Positions 1-10,089 are shown, counted from the stretch's first letter. The stretch: DNA of 64,000 nt from Ruegeria atlantica (GCF_013032455.1 NZ_WQCF01000001.1:620001-684000); one strand, 5' to 3'. Numbers and translations are program-made. The notes: generated from the letters alone by a model not told the origin.

Positions 1-1
1 T

Positions 2-844
2 GCGGTCAGGATCGAAGACGGTTTTCTAAGATCCCGAGGTCTTGGTGCCAATCTGGTTCCACCGCTCTCACTGGCGACAGACGATCTGGGCATCTACTAC
101 GACCCGACGCACCCAAGCCGGTTAGAGGAGCTGATCGCTGCTCGGGAAACCCTGCGCCCGGATCAGGAATTACGGGCCGAGCGGCTGATGACGCAAATCG
201 TCTCGGCTCAGCTCAGCAAATACAACATTGGGGAAAACGCACCGGAACTGCCTGAAGGGCATCGCATCTTGGTTCCGGGGCAGGTCGAGGACGACGCCTC
301 GATCCTGCTTGGTACGACGACGGTGCGCACCAATACCGATCTGCTGCGCACCGTACGAAAAGCCAATCCAAATGCGATACTGATTTACAAACCCCACCCA
401 GATGTCGAGGCCGGACTGCGGAAAGGGATGCTGCACGACGAAACCCTTGCCGACGTCATCGCCCACCACGCTGATCCATCAGCACTGTTGTCTCAGGTGC
501 AAGAGGTCTGGACCATGACCTCATTGCTCGGGTTCGAGGCTCTGTTGCGCGGGGTGCGCATCACAACGCTGGGTGCTCCGTTTTATGCAGGATGGGGGCT
601 GACGACCGATCTGGGGACTGTGCCTGCGCGGCGGGGCGCACAGCCCTCGCTACTGGGGTTGGTACATGCCGCCCTGATTGACTATCCGCGCTACCTGGAT
701 CCGGTCACGGGCCAACCCTGCCCCGTCGAGGTAGCCGTGCAGCGCCTGTCTGAAGGCAATCTTCACAAAGGCAGTTCCGCGCTGCGCCTGCTTTCAAAAC
801 TGCAAGGCGCATTTGCTACGCATGCACATCTGTGGCGGCGCTAA
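2..844 (+). CDS. kpsC: Capsular polysaccharide glycosyltransferase KpsC-like, C-terminal part
   Basis: The reading frame is open from the left edge, so the 5' end is missing; 280 residues are visible. The KpsC/LipA capsule family (retaining beta-Kdo transferases that build the poly-Kdo linker on the lipid anchor at the cytoplasmic face) is recognised by the block EDGFLRSRGLGANLVPPLS near the start, the IYKPHPDVEAG stretch in the middle and the C-terminal GAPFYAGWGLT segment. Full-length members carry two such modules; this is probably the second. The stop overlaps by 3 nt the stop of the convergent ribD gene. Family assignment is from motif memory; the donor sugar is not shown by the sequence. 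Confidence 0.85.
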   Translation, partial: AVRIEDGFLRSRGLGANLVPPLSLATDDLGIYYDPTHPSRLEELIAARETLRPDQELRAERLMTQIVSAQLSKYNIGENAPELPEGHRILVPGQVEDDASILLGTTTVRTNTDLLRTVRKANPNAILIYKPHPDVEAGLRKGMLHDETLADVIAHHADPSALLSQVQEVWTMTSLLGFEALLRGVRITTLGAPFYAGWGLTTDLGTVPARRGAQPSLLGLVHAALIDYPRYLDPVTGQPCPVEVAVQRLSEGNLHKGSSALRLLSKLQGAFATHAHLWRR

Positions 845-1941
845 CCAAGCGCCCGTGTCCAACGATGTAGCACGTCTGGCCCGATGGCCCGAGTTCCGAT
901 CAGTTCAAACCGAGGTGCGTCGTCCAGCTTATCTAAGCCCAGTGACCCAATTGCAGGCAGCCCCTCGGCCCCGATCGTCAGACCTGCGCTAAAACCCACC
1001 AGCTCATCCACTAGATCATCGGCCAGCAAGGATGCTGCTAATGCCGATCCACCCTCACAGAATACCCGAGTCAGACCGGCCTGCCCCAATTGCTGCAACA
1101 GGTCAGAGGCATCTATGTGGTGCTCTTGCAGGGCACAGGAAATCAGGCGGGCACCCAAACCTTCCCACGCGCGGGCGCGTTCGGCATCCGGGGACGGTCC
1201 ATGGCATAGCCAAACCGGTATTTCAGACGCAGTCCGCGCCAATTGGCCCATCAGGGGAATATCCAGATGGCGCGAGACGACAACTCGAACCGGTTGCGCC
1301 TCGATCCCCAGATCACGAACCGTCAGCGACGGATCATCGGCCCGCGCAGTACCCGCGCCAACAATCACTGCATCATGGCGTGCCCGCATGGCGTGCACAG
1401 CGCGCCGTGCCTTTGGCCCGGTGATCCACTGGCTGTGACCGCTGGACGTGGCAATCCGCCCGTCGAAACTGCTGGCCAGCTTAAGCGTCACAAAAGGCCG
1501 CCCCTGTTCGGTTTTCAGAAAGAAACCTGCGTGATCGCGCGCGGCTTGCTCAGCCAGAACTCCTGTGGTGACCTCAATCCCTGCCTCACGAAGCATGGCA
1601 AAGCCCTGACCCGCCACACGCGGATCGCTGTCTTCAATTGCAGAGACTACACGGGAAACACCCGCCTTGATCAGAGCCTCGGCGCAGGGAGGGGTTTGGC
1701 CGTGATGGGAACAAGGTTCCAACGAGACATAAGCTGTAGCCCCACGCGCGGCCCCTCCGGCCTGCGCTAGCGCCTGTGTTTCACCGTGCGGGCGGCCACC
1801 AGGTTGGGTCCAGCCACGTCCGACGATCCGTCCTTCACGTACAATCACGCACCCGACAGCCGGGTTGGGCCAACACGTACCCTGACCGCGCTGCCCCAAA
1901 GACAAGGCCAGCGCCATATATCGCTTATCTGTTTCGCTCAC
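841..1941 (-). CDS. ribD: Riboflavin biosynthesis bifunctional deaminase/reductase RibD
   Basis: 366 aa, the usual length for RibD. It performs deamination and then NADPH-dependent reduction of the pyrimidine intermediate in riboflavin synthesis. The N-terminal half is a CMP/dCMP-deaminase fold with the zinc site H52-x-E54 and C77/C86 (PHGETQAL and [12 protein letters not shown]). The C-terminal half, from about residue 150, is the RibD_C reductase domain ([15 protein letters not shown], then [13 protein letters not shown]). Its start overlaps the nrdR stop by 4 nt, so the two are translationally coupled, a common alphaproteobacterial nrdR-ribD arrangement. The downstream neighbour kpsC is convergent. 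Confidence 0.95.
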   Translation of the reverse strand: MSETDKRYMALALSLGQRGQGTCWPNPAVGCVIVREGRIVGRGWTQPGGRPHGETQALAQAGGAARGATAYVSLEPCSHHGQTPPCAEALIKAGVSRVVSAIEDSDPRVAGQGFAMLREAGIEVTTGVLAEQAARDHAGFFLKTEQGRPFVTLKLASSFDGRIATSSGHSQWITGPKARRAVHAMRARHDAVIVGAGTARADDPSLTVRDLGIEAQPVRVVVSRHLDIPLMGQLARTASEIPVWLCHGPSPDAERARAWEGLGARLISCALQEHHIDASDLLQQLGQAGLTRVFCEGGSALAASLLADDLVDELVGFSAGLTIGAEGLPAIGSLGLDKLDDAPRFELIGTRAIGPDVLHRWTRALG

Positions 1942-2408
1942 TCGTCCGTCGAAGGCTGCGGCGGTCGCAGTTCGTGGACAAACTCCTCGAAATCATCGGC
2001 CGCCTGGAAATTCTTGTACACACTCGCAAAGCGAACATAGGCCACGGTGTCGATCCGCGCCAGAGCTTCCATAACGATCTCACCGATCTTGCTGGACGGA
2101 ATATCGGTCTCACCCATGCTTTCCAGACGCCGGACAATGCCGGAAATCATCTGGTCGATACGTTCCGGATCTATAGGGCGTTTTTGCATTGAGATACGGA
2201 TGGAGCGCTCCAACTTGTCCCGATCGAAATCTTCGCGTTTTCCGTTGGTTTTAATTACCACCAGATCGCGCAGTTGCACGCGCTCGTACGTAGTAAATCG
2301 CCCTCCACAAGCGGGGCAGAACCTGCGCCTGCGGATCGCGACGTGATCCTCTGCCGGGCGTGAATCTTTCACCTGAGTGTCAATATTTCCGCAAAACGGG
2401 CAGCGCAT
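1938..2408 (-). CDS. nrdR: Transcriptional repressor NrdR
   Basis: 156 aa. NrdR is the zinc-ribbon/ATP-cone repressor of ribonucleotide reductase operons and senses dNTP/ATP state. The zinc ribbon is seen at C3, C6, C31 and C34 (MRCPFCGN and [12 protein letters not shown]), followed by the ATP-cone from about residue 48 ([17 protein letters not shown]). It is the first gene of a coupled nrdR-ribD pair. The 120 bp upstream hold the leader and an imperfectly explained short inverted repeat. Length and motifs are standard; no anomalies. Confidence 0.96.
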   Translation of the reverse strand: MRCPFCGNIDTQVKDSRPAEDHVAIRRRRFCPACGGRFTTYERVQLRDLVVIKTNGKREDFDRDKLERSIRISMQKRPIDPERIDQMISGIVRRLESMGETDIPSSKIGEIVMEALARIDTVAYVRFASVYKNFQAADDFEEFVHELRPPQPSTDE

Positions 2409-2528
2409 CCGCCGTCTCCTCGTCCCTGGTTCGGCCTCTTTTGTAAGCGCTATGGCTTACTTATCCACAACTATAGGGCAGCCGCTAGGATTTGGGTAGT
2501 CGGAATTTTTCACCGCAATATAAAGGGG

Positions 2529-2942
2529 TCACGCAAAATGCGCCGCGACCTTTCGGAGATGCGGCGCAGTTCGGTGTTCAAACAGATAAACGCCCTGCCA
2601 CGTCCCCAGAACAGGCCGCCCCAAGGCAACGGGAATAGACAGCGAAACCGGCATAAGCGCGGCCTTGATATGAGCCGGCATATCGTCCGGGCCTTCATAG
2701 GTGTGCCGCAGATACGCCATGGCAGGATGGTCCGAAGGCGGGACCAGCCGATCAAAAAAGGCATGCAGGTCCGTTTGCACTTCGGGGTCGGCGTTTTCCT
2801 GAATAAGCAGCGAACACGACGTGTGCCGAACAAATAGCGTCAGCACACCATCGCGGTCGACCGAGTTTAGCCAATGCCGCAGATCCAAGGTGAATTCGTA
2901 AAGGCCCGGCCCCTGCGTCGAAATTGCGAATTCGGTCTGCAT
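2529..2942 (-). CDS. yjbQ: YjbQ/UPF0047 family protein (secondary thiamine-phosphate synthase type)
   Basis: 137 aa. Recognised by the family core LFVRHTSCSLLIQENADP and the C-terminal segment RPVLGTWQGVYLFEHR. Members of UPF0047 were reported to have a weak thiamine-phosphate synthase activity, but the physiological role is unsettled. Conserved His residues in the core (RHTS) and near the end (FEHR) are consistent with a metal site. It is transcribed leftward, 120 bp before nrdR and 18 bp after the secreted protein gene at 2961, so it may be cotranscribed with that gene. Family is certain; function is not. Confidence 0.85.
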   Translation of the reverse strand: MQTEFAISTQGPGLYEFTLDLRHWLNSVDRDGVLTLFVRHTSCSLLIQENADPEVQTDLHAFFDRLVPPSDHPAMAYLRHTYEGPDDMPAHIKAALMPVSLSIPVALGRPVLGTWQGVYLFEHRTAPHLRKVAAHFA

Positions 2943-2960
2943 TTATAGATTCACTAGCGC

Positions 2961-3362
2961 TCAGTCCACAAAGGGTCGAAAATTGCACCGGGCATTGGCG
3001 GCCTGCACAGACATACTGTAACCCGGTTGGAAGCCAGAAGAAAACACTCCGCTGGACTGCTGTGGAACCCCGTCTGGAGCTGCTAAGGAAAACTGTACTG
3101 CCGTTCTACGGCCGGTCGCCTCGCTGGGGCCATAGCCGCGTTGCACGTAGATGCGTTGCTGCCAACCAGCGCCCAAAGTCCTCCGGGCAAAATCAGCGGC
3201 AGCACACCAATACCCATCCACATCAGTGCGCCCTCTGGGGATCACTTCAAAGGACGAATTGCTCAGTGCTGCGGTCTGAAACCCCAAGCGTGCATTAAAC
3301 GCCGAGACCGGAGTGCTCAGTAAAAGGGCGGCAAAAACTGCGTATGTCATAACCTGTTTCAT
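2961..3362 (-). CDS. Small secreted hypothetical protein
   Basis: About 133 aa from the ATG at 3362 (a start two codons upstream, at 3368, is also possible). The first 23 residues are a good Sec signal peptide (MKQVMTYAVFAALLLSTPVSAFNA, cleavage after VSA). The mature part has two Cys (in DGYWCAAADFA and ANARCNFRP) that could form a disulfide in the periplasm. I do not recognise a named domain; similar short proteins with a YWCAA block occur in other Rhodobacteraceae as conserved hypotheticals. It lies just upstream of yjbQ in the same direction. Confidence 0.7.
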   Translation of the reverse strand: MKQVMTYAVFAALLLSTPVSAFNARLGFQTAALSNSSFEVIPRGRTDVDGYWCAAADFARRTLGAGWQQRIYVQRGYGPSEATGRRTAVQFSLAAPDGVPQQSSGVFSSGFQPGYSMSVQAANARCNFRPFVD

Positions 3363-3440
3363 AATCATACTCTTTCCTGTTTCGAGGTAGGTATTGATCT
3401 AGTTTACCTTGAATCCCGGTAAATCCGGTTCACGATGAAT

Positions 3441-3989
3441 TCAGTCACGGCGCGGCTGCGCGTGAACGGGTGCAAGCCAACCGCGGTACCGGATCAATGG
3501 CCCCAACCCTGGCATCTCGGCCGATACATCAAAACAAAAATGCCCTGTTTCTCCTTGCCATTCTACCGTCGACGAACGCGGTAGCAAAAAGGCGGGGCAA
3601 CGAAGCCCGAAAACGCTCAGCCGCTGGATATGGATCAACAGGCGCCCTTCGTTGAATTCTGGCGTCAGCCAAAGGGTCAAGGCGCCCATCCGTTCACGAA
3701 CACATTCGACGCCGTGATCAAACGTCAACCGGGATACGGTGGAGTGGCCGTCAAAATCCCGCACCCACTGCCACACCTCACCGGATCGATCTATTTTTAA
3801 CTTTACCGGAATGTCGTCTGCCTCGGGCGGAAACCCTCCAAACTGCAAGACGCGCGAAATCAACCTCCCTTGCCCCCTGACAATACTGCATCGCCCAGCA
3901 TAATGGCCGGGCTGACCGTGCAATTGACGCAAGGCCTTCGGCACGTCTGCGCCGGCTGACAGAGATTGAAGAAAGGGGTCGGGTTTCAC
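3441..3989 (-). CDS. DUF4166 domain protein
   Basis: 182 aa. The pattern HYAGRCSIVRGQG, then FGGFPPEADDIPVKL, and a late SAEMPGLGPLIRYRGWL segment match the DUF4166 family, whose function is unknown. No signal peptide or membrane span. The GTG start directly follows the TGA of the DCC-family gene upstream (TGAGTG), so the two are almost certainly coupled. The ATG-like alternatives further in lack a better ribosome site. Role is unknown; association with a thiol oxidoreductase-like partner is the only contextual clue. Confidence 0.75.
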   Translation of the reverse strand: MKPDPFLQSLSAGADVPKALRQLHGQPGHYAGRCSIVRGQGRLISRVLQFGGFPPEADDIPVKLKIDRSGEVWQWVRDFDGHSTVSRLTFDHGVECVRERMGALTLWLTPEFNEGRLLIHIQRLSVFGLRCPAFLLPRSSTVEWQGETGHFCFDVSAEMPGLGPLIRYRGWLAPVHAQPRRD

Positions 3990-4451
3990 TCAATATCCCT
4001 CAGGCAAAAACCTTGACTTTAAGGCCAAGTCCGGAATCAAACAGGTTCGGGAACGACCGAAGACTTTGTACCTGTTCCGCGCTATGGCGTTATACAGTGG
4101 ATCCTTCACCCATCCCGGAAGAAACCGGCACACAGACAAAATCGGCCATATCCCGGGCAATGCCTTCATAGCAGCAGAAAACGCATCCAAGCGTTGATGG
4201 ACCACACCGTTCACTGTGACCAGATTGGTTTCAAAATCATTCGTTGGCAGGCCAAGATCCCGATAGAACCGCTGCCCCAACGGCGATTGCGCAGTTGCGA
4301 ACTTAAAGCGCTGCGATTTGTCCCGTGCGACCATGAACTGGAAGAAGCCCGAACACAAAACACAGTTCCCATCAAAAACTATAATATCCTGAGAAGCCGC
4401 CAGTTCGGCTAGGGTAAGATTTTGCATAAGGGGTTCGTCAGACAAATCCAT
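3990..4451 (-). CDS. DCC family thiol-disulfide oxidoreductase-like protein
   Basis: 153 aa from the ATG at 4451, which has GGAAGG 8 nt upstream; a TTG frame extension to 4487 is less likely. The hallmark DGNCVLCSGF (DxxCxxC, Cys about 30 and 33) and the later RFLPGWVKDPLYNAIARNRY block define the DCC/DUF393 family, thioredoxin-like proteins of poorly known substrate. It is the first gene of a coupled pair with DUF4166, stop and start being adjacent. The upstream 300 bp to the divergent AraC-type regulator would contain both promoters. Confidence 0.85.
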   Translation of the reverse strand: MDLSDEPLMQNLTLAELAASQDIIVFDGNCVLCSGFFQFMVARDKSQRFKFATAQSPLGQRFYRDLGLPTNDFETNLVTVNGVVHQRLDAFSAAMKALPGIWPILSVCRFLPGWVKDPLYNAIARNRYKVFGRSRTCLIPDLALKSRFLPEGY

Positions 4452-4751
4452 CAAACCAACCCTTCCACTCAGCCCCTTGCGCTGCAATGCGACAAGAGGC
4501 CGTCTTGGATCAGCCTAAAGCGAATTCAAATGCGCCGGGGAGCCACCGGTTTGATTGGTTTTTTTACCAGGGCTCTGACCTTATCCCCTAAAAGGTCCTG
4601 ACCCGACGATGACCGGAAAGTAAAATATATCAGCCTTTAGGTCTTGTTTTCATTCGCCAGAACCATTCGAATTCCAGACAGTTCATTGACCTGACATCGT
4701 CCAACCGACCGCAAGATTGCGGAGATCGTTTAAAATATAGTGGAGAAATCC

Positions 4752-5771
4752 ATGGAAGTTGATATCGCCCGCATCCAGCTATTGACCAAAGCGCTTGATC
4801 AACACACCAATTGTTCCAAGACATCTGATCGCATCTTACGAAAATGCGACCTGACCCGCGATGCCATCGCCCCGCCGGCCACGACATGCAGTGCGCATCA
4901 GGAAGCCCTATTCGTACGTTACGCCTGTGATACTGTAGGGGATATTACCTTTGCCGCACAAACCGGCTTGCAGTTTTCATCAACCTCCAGCCTGACCGCA
5001 TATATCAGTAAATACTCGCGCGACCTGCGGCAGGTCCTCGAGAACACCTCTTACTTTCACCGGATCATCGACCCGGCCATCGCATTCACGCTGCGACTTG
5101 CCGGAAATTTCGCCACTATCGAGGCCGAGTGGAAGGATGCCAGCTATGCGCGTTACCATCGGCGAACAGAGTTTCTGATGTTTGCAGGGCTCGCCCGCAT
5201 GCGCGCCTTAACGCAGTCGAACTTTTATCCGATTGAGATGCGATTTCAGCATGAAGTTGGCGAAAACAGAAAAAAATTTCAGAAGCTTGCAGGGTTCCCG
5301 ATTGTATTCGGCGCGGAAAAGCTGGAGATCGTGCTTTCTGTTTCCTCGCTGAATTTACCGGTTCCGACCTATGACTCGAACCTGCGTGAACACCTTTTGG
5401 AATACGGAGAACGTGTTCTGGCCGAGCGACGCTCGCCCAAGCAAAAGCTGCGCGCTCAGGTCGAAGGTCTGATCACGCAGTCTTTGCCCGGTACGGTTGT
5501 TCATGCCGACGAAGCTGCCGCCAATCTGGGATTGAGCCCCCGTACCTTTGCCCGGCGTCTCAAAGACGAGGGCACGAGCTACCGCGACATTGTCGACGAT
5601 CTTAGGTGCGATCTGGCACAGACTTTCATCACCAACGGCATGCCCCTATCCGAGATCGCCTATTCGCTGGGCTATGCCGACCAGCCCGCCTTTTCCACGG
5701 CCTTCAAGCGTTGGACCGGTCAGGCCCCCAGCACTTTTCGCAGTCGTTTGGATTTCTCGGATGACCCCTGA
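4752..5771 (+). CDS. AraC family transcriptional regulator
   Basis: 339 aa from the ATG at 4752; GGAG at 4742-4745 supports it over an in-frame GTG at 4740. The N-terminal two thirds matches the AraC arabinose-binding-like domain found in OruR/ArgR-type regulators (PF12625 style). The C-terminal domain has both helix-turn-helices: AANLGLSPRTFARRLKDEG and then MPLSEIAYSLGYADQPAFS with the PSTFR ending. It sits alone, divergent from the DCC/DUF4166 pair, which is a candidate target by position. The effector cannot be read from the sequence. Confidence 0.88.
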   Translation: MEVDIARIQLLTKALDQHTNCSKTSDRILRKCDLTRDAIAPPATTCSAHQEALFVRYACDTVGDITFAAQTGLQFSSTSSLTAYISKYSRDLRQVLENTSYFHRIIDPAIAFTLRLAGNFATIEAEWKDASYARYHRRTEFLMFAGLARMRALTQSNFYPIEMRFQHEVGENRKKFQKLAGFPIVFGAEKLEIVLSVSSLNLPVPTYDSNLREHLLEYGERVLAERRSPKQKLRAQVEGLITQSLPGTVVHADEAAANLGLSPRTFARRLKDEGTSYRDIVDDLRCDLAQTFITNGMPLSEIAYSLGYADQPAFSTAFKRWTGQAPSTFRSRLDFSDDP

Positions 5772-5921
5772 ACTGGGTGGCCGGGGGTCATCGGCGGCAT
5801 GGCCTCGCCCCGGCCTGTCCCATGAGTGGACACTAAGGATATAAAGGCGTGCGGGGCTTACACATTGTGAATTGCCGCCAATTTGATCGTTGGGCCGGAC
5901 AATGTGATAAACTGGCTGCTC

Positions 5922-5954
5922 AAAGAAAAAGGCGCCTCGGTTGAGACGCCTTTA
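5922..5954 (-). terminator. Intrinsic terminator of rpoD
   Basis: On the minus strand, just after the rpoD stop, AAAGGCGTCTC pairs with GAGGCGCCTTT around a short loop and is followed by a T-rich tail (TTTTTCTTT). Position and orientation fit rpoD. Confidence 0.8.
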
Positions 5955-5957
5955 ATC

Positions 5958-7946
5958 TTACTGATCCAGGAAAGATCGCAGTTTGCGCGACCTACTCGGG
6001 TGCTTCAGCTTACGCAGTGCCTTCGCCTCGATCTGACGAATACGCTCGCGGGTTACGCTGAATTGCTGACCGACCTCTTCCAATGTGTGGTCGGTGTTCA
6101 TACCAATACCAAAGCGCATCCGCAGAACACGTTCCTCACGCGGGGTGAGCGAGGCCAGAACCCGTGTGGTGGTTTCCTTGAGGTTTTCCTGAATGGCGCT
6201 GTCCAGCGGCAGCACGGCATTCTTGTCCTCGATGAAATCGCCCAGCTGGCTGTCTTCCTCATCACCAATCGGTGTTTCCAGAGAGATCGGCTCTTTGGCG
6301 ATCTTCATCACCTTGCGGACCTTCTCAAGCGGCATCTGCAGCTTTTCGGCCAATTCCTCAGGCGTCGGCTCGCGACCGATTTCGTGAAGCATCTGACGAC
6401 CGGTCCGTACCAGCTTATTGATCGTTTCGATCATGTGAACCGGAATACGGATCGTGCGGGCCTGATCCGCGATCGAGCGCGTTATTGCCTGACGAATCCA
6501 CCAGGTCGCATAAGTCGAGAACTTATAGCCGCGGCGGTATTCAAACTTGTCCACCGCCTTCATCAGGCCGATATTACCTTCCTGAATAAGATCAAGGAAT
6601 TGCAAGCCACGGTTCGTGTATTTTTTGGCGATCGAGATCACCAGACGCAAGTTGGCTTCGACCATTTCTTTCTTGGCCTGCCGCGCCTCTTTCTCGCCCT
6701 TCTGAACCTGCTGCACGATGCGGCGGAATTCAGGGATATCCAGACCGACATACTGGCCGACTTGAGCCATATCGTTGCGCAGCTCCTCAACCTTCGCGGT
6801 CGAGCGTTCGATGAACATCTGCCAACCCCGACCCGGTTTCTCGGCCATCTCGGTCAGCCAGTTCGGATCCAGTTCGCGGCCACGGTAGGCATCGATGAAC
6901 TCACGACGGTTAATGCGGGCCTGGTCGGCCAGTTTTACCATCGAGCTGTCCAGAGACATGACACGGCGGTTGATGCCGTAAAGCTGGTCGATCAGAGCTT
7001 CGATCCGGTTATTGTGCAGGTGCAAACCATTCACCAGCTCAACAATCTCGGCACGCAGTTTCTGATAGGTTTCTTCATCTTTTTCGCTGAACGTACCGTC
7101 TTCGTTCAAAGTGGCCGAAATCCGGCTGTCCTGCATTTCCGACAGCATCGAGAAGTCGGTCGAGATGCGCTCCAGCGTGGTCAGAACCTGATCTTTCAGC
7201 GCGGCTTCCATCGCGGCCAGCGACATGTTGGCCTGATCGTCATCGTCATCATCGTCGTCGCTGGCGATCGGGTTGCCGTCTGCGTCCAGTTCCGGCCCGG
7301 TGTCCTTGGCAGGCTTCGCCGCCTGAACCGCCGATGTGTCCACGACAGGCTCTTCTACATCTCCGTCTTCATCCATCTGGTTGCCGAACGTGGCCTCCAG
7401 ATCGATAACGTCACGTAGCAGAATGTCTTCTGACAGCAATTCGTCATGCCAGATGGTGATCGCCTGGAAGGTCAGCGGACTTTCGCATAGCCCGGCGATC
7501 ATGGTGTTGCGACCGGCCTCGATCCGCTTGGCGATGGCAATCTCGCCCTCACGGCTCAGCAACTCTACCGACCCCATCTCGCGCAGGTACATCCGGACGG
7601 GGTCATCGGTGCGATCCAGCTTTTCGGTCGCACCACTCGACAGCGCGACCTCACGGTTGCTTTCGGTCGTGGTCAGCTCGGTTGAGCCTTTGTTTTCTTC
7701 TTCTTCGGCCTCTTCATCTTCGATGATGTTGATGCCCATTTCGGACAGCATCGACATTACATCTTCGATCTGTTCCGAACTGACCTGATCAGGCGGCAGA
7801 ACCTGATTTAGCTGGTCATAAGTGATGTAGCCCTTCTCGCGGGCCTCAGCGATCATTTTCTTGACCGCTGCCTGGCTCATGTCCAGCGAGATTTCCTGTT
7901 CCTGCTCGTCTGATTTGCGATCTTCGGACGTGTCTTTGGCGGCCAT
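5958..7946 (-). CDS. rpoD: Primary RNA polymerase sigma factor RpoD (sigma-70)
   Basis: 662 aa, normal for alphaproteobacterial RpoD. Region 1.1 lies at about 20-85, region 1.2 begins at about 113 ([17 protein letters not shown]), a long non-conserved region with an acidic run of eight Asp follows, region 2 is at about 425-500 ([20 protein letters not shown] and [17 protein letters not shown]), and region 4 ends the protein with the -35-binding helix ([17 protein letters not shown]). It is downstream of dnaG in the usual macromolecular-synthesis order, with 114 bp between. That gap contains repeated TGATTCG motifs that could be an internal control point. Confidence 0.98.
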   Translation of the reverse strand: MAAKDTSEDRKSDEQEQEISLDMSQAAVKKMIAEAREKGYITYDQLNQVLPPDQVSSEQIEDVMSMLSEMGINIIEDEEAEEEENKGSTELTTTESNREVALSSGATEKLDRTDDPVRMYLREMGSVELLSREGEIAIAKRIEAGRNTMIAGLCESPLTFQAITIWHDELLSEDILLRDVIDLEATFGNQMDEDGDVEEPVVDTSAVQAAKPAKDTGPELDADGNPIASDDDDDDDDQANMSLAAMEAALKDQVLTTLERISTDFSMLSEMQDSRISATLNEDGTFSEKDEETYQKLRAEIVELVNGLHLHNNRIEALIDQLYGINRRVMSLDSSMVKLADQARINRREFIDAYRGRELDPNWLTEMAEKPGRGWQMFIERSTAKVEELRNDMAQVGQYVGLDIPEFRRIVQQVQKGEKEARQAKKEMVEANLRLVISIAKKYTNRGLQFLDLIQEGNIGLMKAVDKFEYRRGYKFSTYATWWIRQAITRSIADQARTIRIPVHMIETINKLVRTGRQMLHEIGREPTPEELAEKLQMPLEKVRKVMKIAKEPISLETPIGDEEDSQLGDFIEDKNAVLPLDSAIQENLKETTTRVLASLTPREERVLRMRFGIGMNTDHTLEEVGQQFSVTRERIRQIEAKALRKLKHPSRSRKLRSFLDQ

Positions 7947-7968
7947 TCAATGCTCCTGCAGGGATGGG

Positions 7969-8010
7969 TGATTCGTTTGAACCGAATCATTAGCGCGTAG
8001 AAGTGATTCG
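7969..8010. promoter_or_regulatory. Inverted TGATTCG repeats in the rpoD leader
   Basis: TGATTCG at 7969-7975 and CGAATCA at 7983-7989 form a perfect 7-bp inverted repeat with 7 nt between; a third TGATTCG occurs at 8004-8010. All lie 23-64 bp upstream of the rpoD start codon. It could be an operator or an RNA hairpin in the leader; the sequence alone does not decide. Confidence 0.35.
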
Positions 8011-8060
8011 GCCACCCGTTTACCTGTTTTTCTTTTCCAGTGCCTTACGAAAACACCAAT

Positions 8061-10010
8061 TTACCGGCGTTTTCGTTCAAAATTGATACCTGACATGATT
8101 GCCTGAAACGCGTCTTTCTCGTCGCGGTTGATTCGCGCGCCGTTATCGGCGACGTCGAAAACGGCCCTGTCTTCATTCTGGCTACGGCTTGTGCGGTTAC
8201 GCTCTTCGGCGGCCTGAGCCAGCCGATATGTCAGCGCCTCATCGGCCAGATCGGACAGTTCCTCCGCAGCTTCAGCAATCTCGGCATCCAACCCCCGGAG
8301 CGCTTTGATCTTTGCGAGTTCCTCGGCCAGTGTCATCTCGGCCTTTTCGACGTCGCCCGGTTTATACACACAGGGGATGACTGCGACATGGCGAAGGGCT
8401 AGCAGGTTTTCAAGGGCTGTCGGCCCCAAACTTTCAGCAATGTGGTCTTTTAGGTTGTCGGGATCATCAATCGCGTGGCGCAAGATGGCTTGGCGCAGGG
8501 CTGCATGATCGGGATCGCGGCACTCCATTTCTTCCAACTGGTGTTCGAATTGGATAACCACTTGGGGGTTCAGCGCTGCGATGGCCAGAATGGCCGCTTC
8601 ACGCAACTGAATCTCGGCATTTTCGGATGAGGCCAAAAACGAAGACCGCGCGCCTACCGTCGCCGGTTGCTTCTGCGGCTGCCATTTCCCACGAGGTTGC
8701 CACGGTCGATTTTGCGGCTGTCGCTGCGGACGGAACAACTGCCAACGCAGATCCTTGATTTCCTGCCCGTAATGCGAACGGATCGAGGGGTCACGGATAA
8801 GCTTGATCTTGTCCCGCAGCACCTTGTCGAGCGCTGCCTTACGTTCGGGACTGTCGAACACCTTGCCTTCGGTCTCACGCTGCCACAGCAGTTTGACCAT
8901 CGGAATGGCACCATCCAACACAGCCTGAACGGCGCCTGCCCCTTCGGCGCGCAGCAGATCGTCCGGATCCTTGCCTTCTGGCATGAGCGCAAAACGCAAT
9001 GACTTTCCGGCCTCCAACAATGGCAAAGCCAGATCAACGGCCCGCATGGCTGCTCGCAACCCCGCTGTGTCACCATCCAGAGCTATGATTGGCTCGTCCG
9101 AGATGCGCCACAACAGTTGCAACTGGTTTTCGGTGATCGCTGTTCCCAAGGGTGCAACGGACGCGCCAAATCCAGCCTCAGCCAGCGCGATCACGTCCAT
9201 ATAGCCTTCGGCCACGATTAGAGGCCGCCCCTTCCCTGCCGCCTGACGTGCAGGGCCGTGATTATAAAGACTGCGTCCCTTGTCGAACAATTCAGTCTCA
9301 GGAGAGTTCAGGTATTTGGCATTGTCATTTGGGTCCATCGCCCGACCGCCAAAGGCTATACAGCGGCCACGCGGATCTCGGATCGGGTACATGATCCGGT
9401 TACGGAATGTATCATAGGGCTTTTTGCCCTTGTTCGAGGGCTTGGCCAGCCCTGCCCCGAGGATCAGGTCCTCGGCTACGTTCTTGCCACGCAAATGATC
9501 CCACAGCGCCTGCCAGCCATCAGGGGCAAAACCGATTTCCCACCGCTCCAGCGCCTGCGCATCCAGTCCCCGCCGCGCCAGATAATCACGCGCCGCCGCT
9601 CCTGCCCCAGTCTTGAGCTGCAGCCGAAAGAACTGCGCTGCCTGCTCCATTACCTCGGCCAGTTGCGAGCGGCGATCTTGTTTTTCTTGCGCCTTGGGGT
9701 CGCGCGCAGGCATCGGCATACCAGCCTCGCGCGCCAGAATCTCAACAGCTTCGATGAACGAGACATTCTCGGTTTCTTTCACAAAGCTGATCGCGTCGCC
9801 TTTGGCATGGCAGCCGAAACAGTAATAGAACCCCTTCTGGTCATCTACGTGGAATGAGGCCGTCTTTTCATGATGAAACGGGCACGGAGCCCACATGTCA
9901 CCTTTGCCTTGGTTGGACTTCCGCTGATCCCACATGACCTTGCGACCGACGACCTGAGACAGACTCAGCCGGGTGCGCAGCTCATCAAGGAAACCGGGGG
10001 GCAGTGACAT
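8061..10010 (-). CDS. dnaG: DNA primase DnaG
   Basis: 649 aa. It synthesises RNA primers at the replication fork. The N-terminal CHC2 zinc finger has C43, H46, C64 and C67 with the canonical spacing (APCPFHHEKTASFH and FYYCFGCHAKGD). The Toprim catalytic domain follows at about 260-345 (LIVAEGYMDVIAL and IALDGDTAGLRAA). The C-terminal third is a variable helicase-interaction region with a Pro/Gln/Arg-rich linker near 420-445. It lies upstream of rpoD in the same direction. Confidence 0.97.
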   Translation of the reverse strand: MSLPPGFLDELRTRLSLSQVVGRKVMWDQRKSNQGKGDMWAPCPFHHEKTASFHVDDQKGFYYCFGCHAKGDAISFVKETENVSFIEAVEILAREAGMPMPARDPKAQEKQDRRSQLAEVMEQAAQFFRLQLKTGAGAAARDYLARRGLDAQALERWEIGFAPDGWQALWDHLRGKNVAEDLILGAGLAKPSNKGKKPYDTFRNRIMYPIRDPRGRCIAFGGRAMDPNDNAKYLNSPETELFDKGRSLYNHGPARQAAGKGRPLIVAEGYMDVIALAEAGFGASVAPLGTAITENQLQLLWRISDEPIIALDGDTAGLRAAMRAVDLALPLLEAGKSLRFALMPEGKDPDDLLRAEGAGAVQAVLDGAIPMVKLLWQRETEGKVFDSPERKAALDKVLRDKIKLIRDPSIRSHYGQEIKDLRWQLFRPQRQPQNRPWQPRGKWQPQKQPATVGARSSFLASSENAEIQLREAAILAIAALNPQVVIQFEHQLEEMECRDPDHAALRQAILRHAIDDPDNLKDHIAESLGPTALENLLALRHVAVIPCVYKPGDVEKAEMTLAEELAKIKALRGLDAEIAEAAEELSDLADEALTYRLAQAAEERNRTSRSQNEDRAVFDVADNGARINRDEKDAFQAIMSGINFERKRR

Positions 10011-10030
10011 TGGTTAAACCTGCCAGAAAT

Positions 10031-10059
10031 GAAAACGCGCGCCAAGGGGAAGGCGCGCG
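10031..10059 (-). terminator. Intrinsic terminator upstream of dnaG
   Basis: Minus strand: CGCGCGCC, an 8-nt loop, GGCGCGCG and then TTTTC. The 8-bp GC stem directly follows the small secreted protein gene at 10090 and separates it from dnaG. Confidence 0.7.
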
Positions 10060-10089
10060 GTTGTCCACAGAGAAATGCTGACCTGTGGA

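Noticed and set aside
2443-2460. GTAAGC-N6-GCTTAC between nrdR and yjbQ, tested as a terminator or NrdR box
   Set aside because: No T tract on either strand and no match to the known NrdR box form.
5883-7418. A 511-codon open frame on the plus strand over rpoD
   Set aside because: It is antisense to a clear rpoD gene; its length comes from the codon bias of the real gene, and it has no family signature.
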